From Pseudomonas kielensis (GTDB lineage: Bacteria > Pseudomonadota > Gammaproteobacteria > Pseudomonadales > Pseudomonadaceae): a stretch of 64,000 nucleotides of DNA. A program made the translations under genes and the position numbers. How positions within the stretch are numbered: the stretch's first letter is position 1; every line of letters begins with the position of its first letter. The stretch covers positions 266,643-330,642 of the forward strand of contig NZ_JACMYG010000004.1 of assembly GCF_014236655.1 (NCBI RefSeq), given 5' to 3'. Of the stretch, positions 59,896 through 64,000 are shown one piece after another. Under the pieces are notes generated by a model that saw only the letters and a program-made list of their open reading frames with translations, was not told the DNA's origin and did no database searches.

Positions 59896-59967
59896 TCGCT
59901 ACACGCAGTATCCGCTTTACTCAACGCCGCATGGCCCAAGGCTTTGCGGCGTTTTGCTGTCTGGCGT

Positions 59968-61062
<1,095 letters not shown>

Positions 61063-62481
61063 TTAGCGTTTGCTCGAAGCGAGCAGGGTGGCTTTCTCTT
61101 GTTCCATGCGCGCCATCAGCGGCTGGCTCTGTTGCAGGAAGCGCGCTCGTTCGGCCTTGGCGATCGGATCCGCCATGGGCAGTTTCTGGCCCAGAGGATC
61201 GACGTGGACGCCGTTGACCTGGAACTCATAGTGCAGGTGCGGCCCAGTCGACAGGCCAGTGGTACCGATGTAGCCGATCACCTGGCCCTGCTTGACGCTG
61301 CCACCGGTCTTCACGCCTTTGGCGAAGCCTTGCATGTGCCCGTACAGGGTGCGGTAGGCGTTGCCGTGTTGAATGATCACGGTGTTGCCGTAGCCACCGC
61401 GACGACCTGCCAGCAGGACCTTGCCGTCACCGGCAGCCTTGATCGGCGTACCACGTGGCGCGGCGTAGTCGACGCCTTTGTGGGCGCGGATTTTGTTCAG
61501 AATTGGGTGCTTGCGGCCCATGGAGAAACGCGAACTGATACGGGCGAAGTCCACCGGTGTGCGGATGAACGCCTTGCGCATGCTGTTGCCATCGGCGGTG
61601 TAGTAGCTGCTATTGCCTTGTTTGTTGGTGTAACGCACGGCGGTGTAGGTCTTGCCGCGGTTGGTGAAGCGGGCGGACAGGATCGGGCCATTGCCGACAG
61701 CTTTGCCGTTGACCACTTTCTGTTCGTAGATCACGTCGAATTCGTCACCCTGGCGAATGTCCTGGGCAAAGTCGACGTCGTAGCCAAACACGCTGGCCAT
61801 GTCCATGGTCAGGCTGTGGGACAGGCCGGCACGCGCGGCCGACTGGGACAGCGAGCTGTTGATCACGCCGTGGACATAAGCGGTGCGTACGGTCGGCTTG
61901 GCCGTAGTGCGATTGAAGGCGTAACCCTTGGCATTCTTGCTCAGGCTGATGCTTTCGAGGTCGCTGATCTTGCTGTGCAGCGTCGTCAGTTGGCCGTCCG
62001 GGCCGAGCTCGAACTCGAGTTTCTGGCCGCGTTTGAGCTGGGTGAAGAGCTTGGCTTGCTTGTCGCTGGCGAGGATTTCACTCACGGTCGTGGAGGGCAG
62101 GCCAACTTTTTCAAACAGCGTGGACAGCGTGTCACCCTTGGCAACAATTACTTCGCGGTGGCTCGGCGCTTTTTTCTCTTCAACCACCGGAGCAGGGGCC
62201 GCTTGAGCGGTTTGCGGGGTGTCTTCGGTGCTGTTTTCGATCTGGGCGAAGGGGGGTTCTACGGGTTCAATTGTGGCTTGGGCGGTGTCGGCAGCGTCTT
62301 GATCTTGTGTCAGTTGTTCTAAGGGGCTTTCCAGTTCAAGGCTCAGGGTGGTCTTTTTGGCTTCGACGTCACTGGATGGAAACACCAGGAGCGCCAGGCT
62401 GAGCAAGGCGGCAATGCCGCTCGCAGCGAGCAGGTGAGTCTTCGGATAAAGCGGCGGCGCTTTAGACGGTTCTGTGGTCAT
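61063..62481 (-). CDS. mepM: M23 family murein DD-endopeptidase, MepM-like
   Basis: A 472-residue envelope protein. N-terminal single membrane helix (HLLAASGIAALLSLALLVFP, about 15-35), low-complexity Pro/Ala/Gln linker, a LysM-like/OapA segment (IVAKGDTLSTLFEKVGLPST, about 110-165), and a zinc peptidase domain (about 320-430) with HKGVDYAAPRGTPIKAAGDG, TLYGHM and TGPHLHYEFQVNG supplying the His/Asp ligands. MepM cuts peptide crosslinks to allow sacculus growth. ATG 62481 is followed by good signal-anchor sequence; the AT-rich frame upstream is not coding. Forms a unit with anmK. Confidence 0.93.
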   Translation of the reverse strand: MTTEPSKAPPLYPKTHLLAASGIAALLSLALLVFPSSDVEAKKTTLSLELESPLEQLTQDQDAADTAQATIEPVEPPFAQIENSTEDTPQTAQAAPAPVVEEKKAPSHREVIVAKGDTLSTLFEKVGLPSTTVSEILASDKQAKLFTQLKRGQKLEFELGPDGQLTTLHSKISDLESISLSKNAKGYAFNRTTAKPTVRTAYVHGVINSSLSQSAARAGLSHSLTMDMASVFGYDVDFAQDIRQGDEFDVIYEQKVVNGKAVGNGPILSARFTNRGKTYTAVRYTNKQGNSSYYTADGNSMRKAFIRTPVDFARISSRFSMGRKHPILNKIRAHKGVDYAAPRGTPIKAAGDGKVLLAGRRGGYGNTVIIQHGNAYRTLYGHMQGFAKGVKTGGSVKQGQVIGYIGTTGLSTGPHLHYEFQVNGVHVDPLGQKLPMADPIAKAERARFLQQSQPLMARMEQEKATLLASSKR

Positions 62482-62495
62482 AGGTAATTTGACTT

Positions 62496-62523
62496 TGGAA
62501 AAGATGAATTGGAAAAGATGAAT
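62496..62523. repeat. Tandem 14-base repeat in the mepM leader
   Basis: TGGAAAAGATGAAT occurs twice head to tail, 15-42 bases upstream of the mepM start, within an unusually AT-rich 5' region. Confidence 0.75.
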
Positions 62524-62690
62524 GACATGATGAAGATGAAATAACTGTATAAAATATAACCAAATCATCTCTTAAGCAAGCCGCGAGTGCTCTGTTCGTG
62601 GATTGCTGGCCGTGCGCCGGGCAAAACTTGTATTTGGTGCGCGATCTTGTATGGTTGGGTCCCTTTGAATCTGAGCCTTGCAGGTTGGTT

Positions 62691-63890
62691 ATGAAGTCGG
62701 TTGAAGAGCAGCTAGCGCTGATCAAACGTGGTGCGGAAGAACTGTTGGTCGAGTCCGAGCTGATCGAGAAGCTCAAGCGCGGCCAGCCGCTGCGTATTAA
62801 GGCTGGCTTTGATCCAACTGCGCCCGATTTGCACCTGGGTCACACGGTGCTTATTAATAAGCTGCGTCAGTTCCAGGATCTGGGTCACCAGGTGATCTTC
62901 CTGATTGGCGACTTCACCGGGATGATCGGTGATCCGAGCGGCAAGAGCGCGACCCGTCCGCCCCTGACCCGTGAGCAGGTTCTCGAGAATGCCGAGACCT
63001 ACAAGACTCAGGTGTTCAAGATCCTCGATCCGGCGAAGACCGAAGTGGCGTTCAACTCCACCTGGATGGATCAGATGGGGCCGGCGGACTTCATTCGCCT
63101 GACTTCGCAGTACACCGTGGCGCGGATGCTTGAGCGCGATGACTTCGACAAGCGCTACTCGACCAATCAACCAATCGCGATTCACGAGTTCCTCTATCCG
63201 CTGGTCCAGGGTTACGACTCGGTGGCTTTGCGCGCCGATGTCGAGCTGGGCGGCACCGACCAGAAGTTCAATCTGTTGATGGGGCGTGAGCTGCAGCGGG
63301 GTTATGGTCAGGAAGCTCAGTGCATTCTGACCATGCCGTTGCTTGAGGGGCTGGATGGCGTCAAGAAGATGTCCAAGTCTTTGGGCAACTACGTCGGGAT
63401 TCAGGAGGCTCCGGGCGTCATGTACGGCAAACTGGTTTCGATTCCGGATGCGCTGATGTGGCGTTATTTCGAGCTGCTGAGCTTCCGCTCGATGGCAGAG
63501 ATCGATGCGTTGCGTGCCGATGTCGAGGCGGGTGCCAATCCGCGGGATATCAAGATCAAGCTGGCTGAAGAGATCGTCGCGCGCTTCCATGGTGAAGAGG
63601 CTGCGGCCAATGCTCACCGCGCGGCGGGCAATCGCATGAAAGAAGGCGAGCTGCCAGACGACCTGCCGGAAATCGAACTGACGGCCACTGAAGATATGCC
63701 GATCGCGGCCGTTCTTAATAAGGCGGGGCTGGTAAAGAACTCGGCGGTTGCTCGTGACTTGCTCGGTTCGGGTGGTGTACGCGTTGATGGTGAAGTGGTT
63801 GATCGCACCTTTATATGCGTACTGGGTGCGACCCATGTTTGCCAGGCTGGCAAGAAGGCATTTGCGCGTATTACGCTTAAATCCGAGTAA
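62691..63890 (+). CDS. tyrZ: Tyrosine-tRNA ligase, TyrZ type
   Basis: A 399-residue class I synthetase charging tRNA-Tyr. The HIGH motif appears as [20 protein letters not shown] (about 44-63), KMSKS as [20 protein letters not shown] (about 223-242), and a C-terminal S4 RNA-binding domain (about 335-395, [15 protein letters not shown]). The sequence style ([20 protein letters not shown]) is the TyrZ branch; Pseudomonas often has TyrS and TyrZ. ATG 62691; upstream in-frame codons are leader. Followed directly by the rRNA promoter, as in P. aeruginosa. Confidence 0.95.
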   Translation: MKSVEEQLALIKRGAEELLVESELIEKLKRGQPLRIKAGFDPTAPDLHLGHTVLINKLRQFQDLGHQVIFLIGDFTGMIGDPSGKSATRPPLTREQVLENAETYKTQVFKILDPAKTEVAFNSTWMDQMGPADFIRLTSQYTVARMLERDDFDKRYSTNQPIAIHEFLYPLVQGYDSVALRADVELGGTDQKFNLLMGRELQRGYGQEAQCILTMPLLEGLDGVKKMSKSLGNYVGIQEAPGVMYGKLVSIPDALMWRYFELLSFRSMAEIDALRADVEAGANPRDIKIKLAEEIVARFHGEEAAANAHRAAGNRMKEGELPDDLPEIELTATEDMPIAAVLNKAGLVKNSAVARDLLGSGGVRVDGEVVDRTFICVLGATHVCQAGKKAFARITLKSE

Positions 63891-63905
63891 TGTTGAAATA
63901 AGGGC

Positions 63906-63933
63906 TTGACGGCGAATTGTAACAGTCTATAAT
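63906..63933 (+). promoter_or_regulatory. rRNA operon promoter reading out of the window
   Basis: TTGACG (63906-63911), 16-base spacer, perfect TATAAT (63928-63933), then a GC-rich discriminator TCGCCCC, typical of stringently controlled rrn promoters. Position after tyrZ matches the tyrZ-16S order of P. aeruginosa. The 16S gene itself lies beyond 64000. Confidence 0.75.
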
Positions 63934-64000
63934 TCGCCCCACTTCCGGCGCAGTCGAAACGGAAAACTCCTTGGTAAACAATGAGTTGCGCAGTTTTCGT

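Overview
The window reads as chromosomal DNA of a Pseudomonas, most likely of the P. fluorescens/putida side of the genus. The gene order from position 5200 onward matches, from memory, the P. aeruginosa PA0575 to PA0609 stretch (rmcA, rpoD, dnaG, rpsU, tsaD, plsY, folB, folK-like, cca, SpoVR/YeaH/PrkA, glpE, apaH, apaG, ksgA, pdxA, surA, lptD, amgK, murU, agtSR, agtABCD, rpe, gph, trpE) and then trpGDC, vfr, coq7, argC, erpA, anmK, mepM and tyrZ. Pseudomonas-type REP inverted repeats, high-GC codon use and a tyrZ-rrn junction at the right end support this. No database search was possible; identities rest on recognised motifs and order.

Left edge (1-5.3 kb): the accessory part. It holds the start of a probable LPS/surface-glycan gene, a hipBA toxin-antitoxin pair, and a small (about 2.9 kb) element lying between two copies of the 3' part of tRNA-Ile(CAU). 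The element carries a GNAT acetyltransferase, a tiny membrane protein, an HTH protein of phage type, a frameshifted remnant and an SH3-domain protein that looks 5'-truncated. No integrase is visible, so it is probably a decayed or trimmed integrative element.

5.3-17.9 kb: the c-di-GMP enzyme RmcA, then the macromolecular-synthesis operon rpsU-(hypothetical)-dnaG-rpoD on the minus strand, then tsaD, plsY, folB, an unusual HPPK paralogue and the CCA enzyme. 17.9-31 kb: minus-strand stress module PrkA-YeaH-SpoVR, glpE, and the tightly overlapping envelope/RNA/cofactor series lptD-surA-pdxA-ksgA-apaG-apaH.

31-43.6 kb: plus-strand peptidoglycan-recycling pair amgK-murU, a DnaJ/TerB protein, a DUF3530 protein on the minus strand, then the AgtS-AgtR two-component system next to the agtABCD uptake system for 5-aminovalerate/GABA and an iron-type alcohol dehydrogenase. 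43.6-51.6 kb: rpe-gph-trpE and trpGDC with the autotransporter esterase estA between them. Both trp units carry WRW leader peptides; the trpE leader is the in-frame C terminus of gph. 51.6-64 kb: a lipoate-ligase-like protein, vfr, OsmC protein, coq7, hinT, an SDR, a DUF805 protein, a nitronate-monooxygenase-like protein, hemJ, argC, erpA (with a candidate IscR site), anmK, mepM, tyrZ, and finally a strong rRNA-type promoter that fires out of the window.

Apart from the left edge I see a conventional core genome. The features most worth a second look are the tRNA-Ile element, the duplicated trp leader sequence fused to gph, the HPPK paralogue lacking its catalytic loop, the palindrome upstream of agtA, and the alcohol dehydrogenase placed beside the agt transporter.
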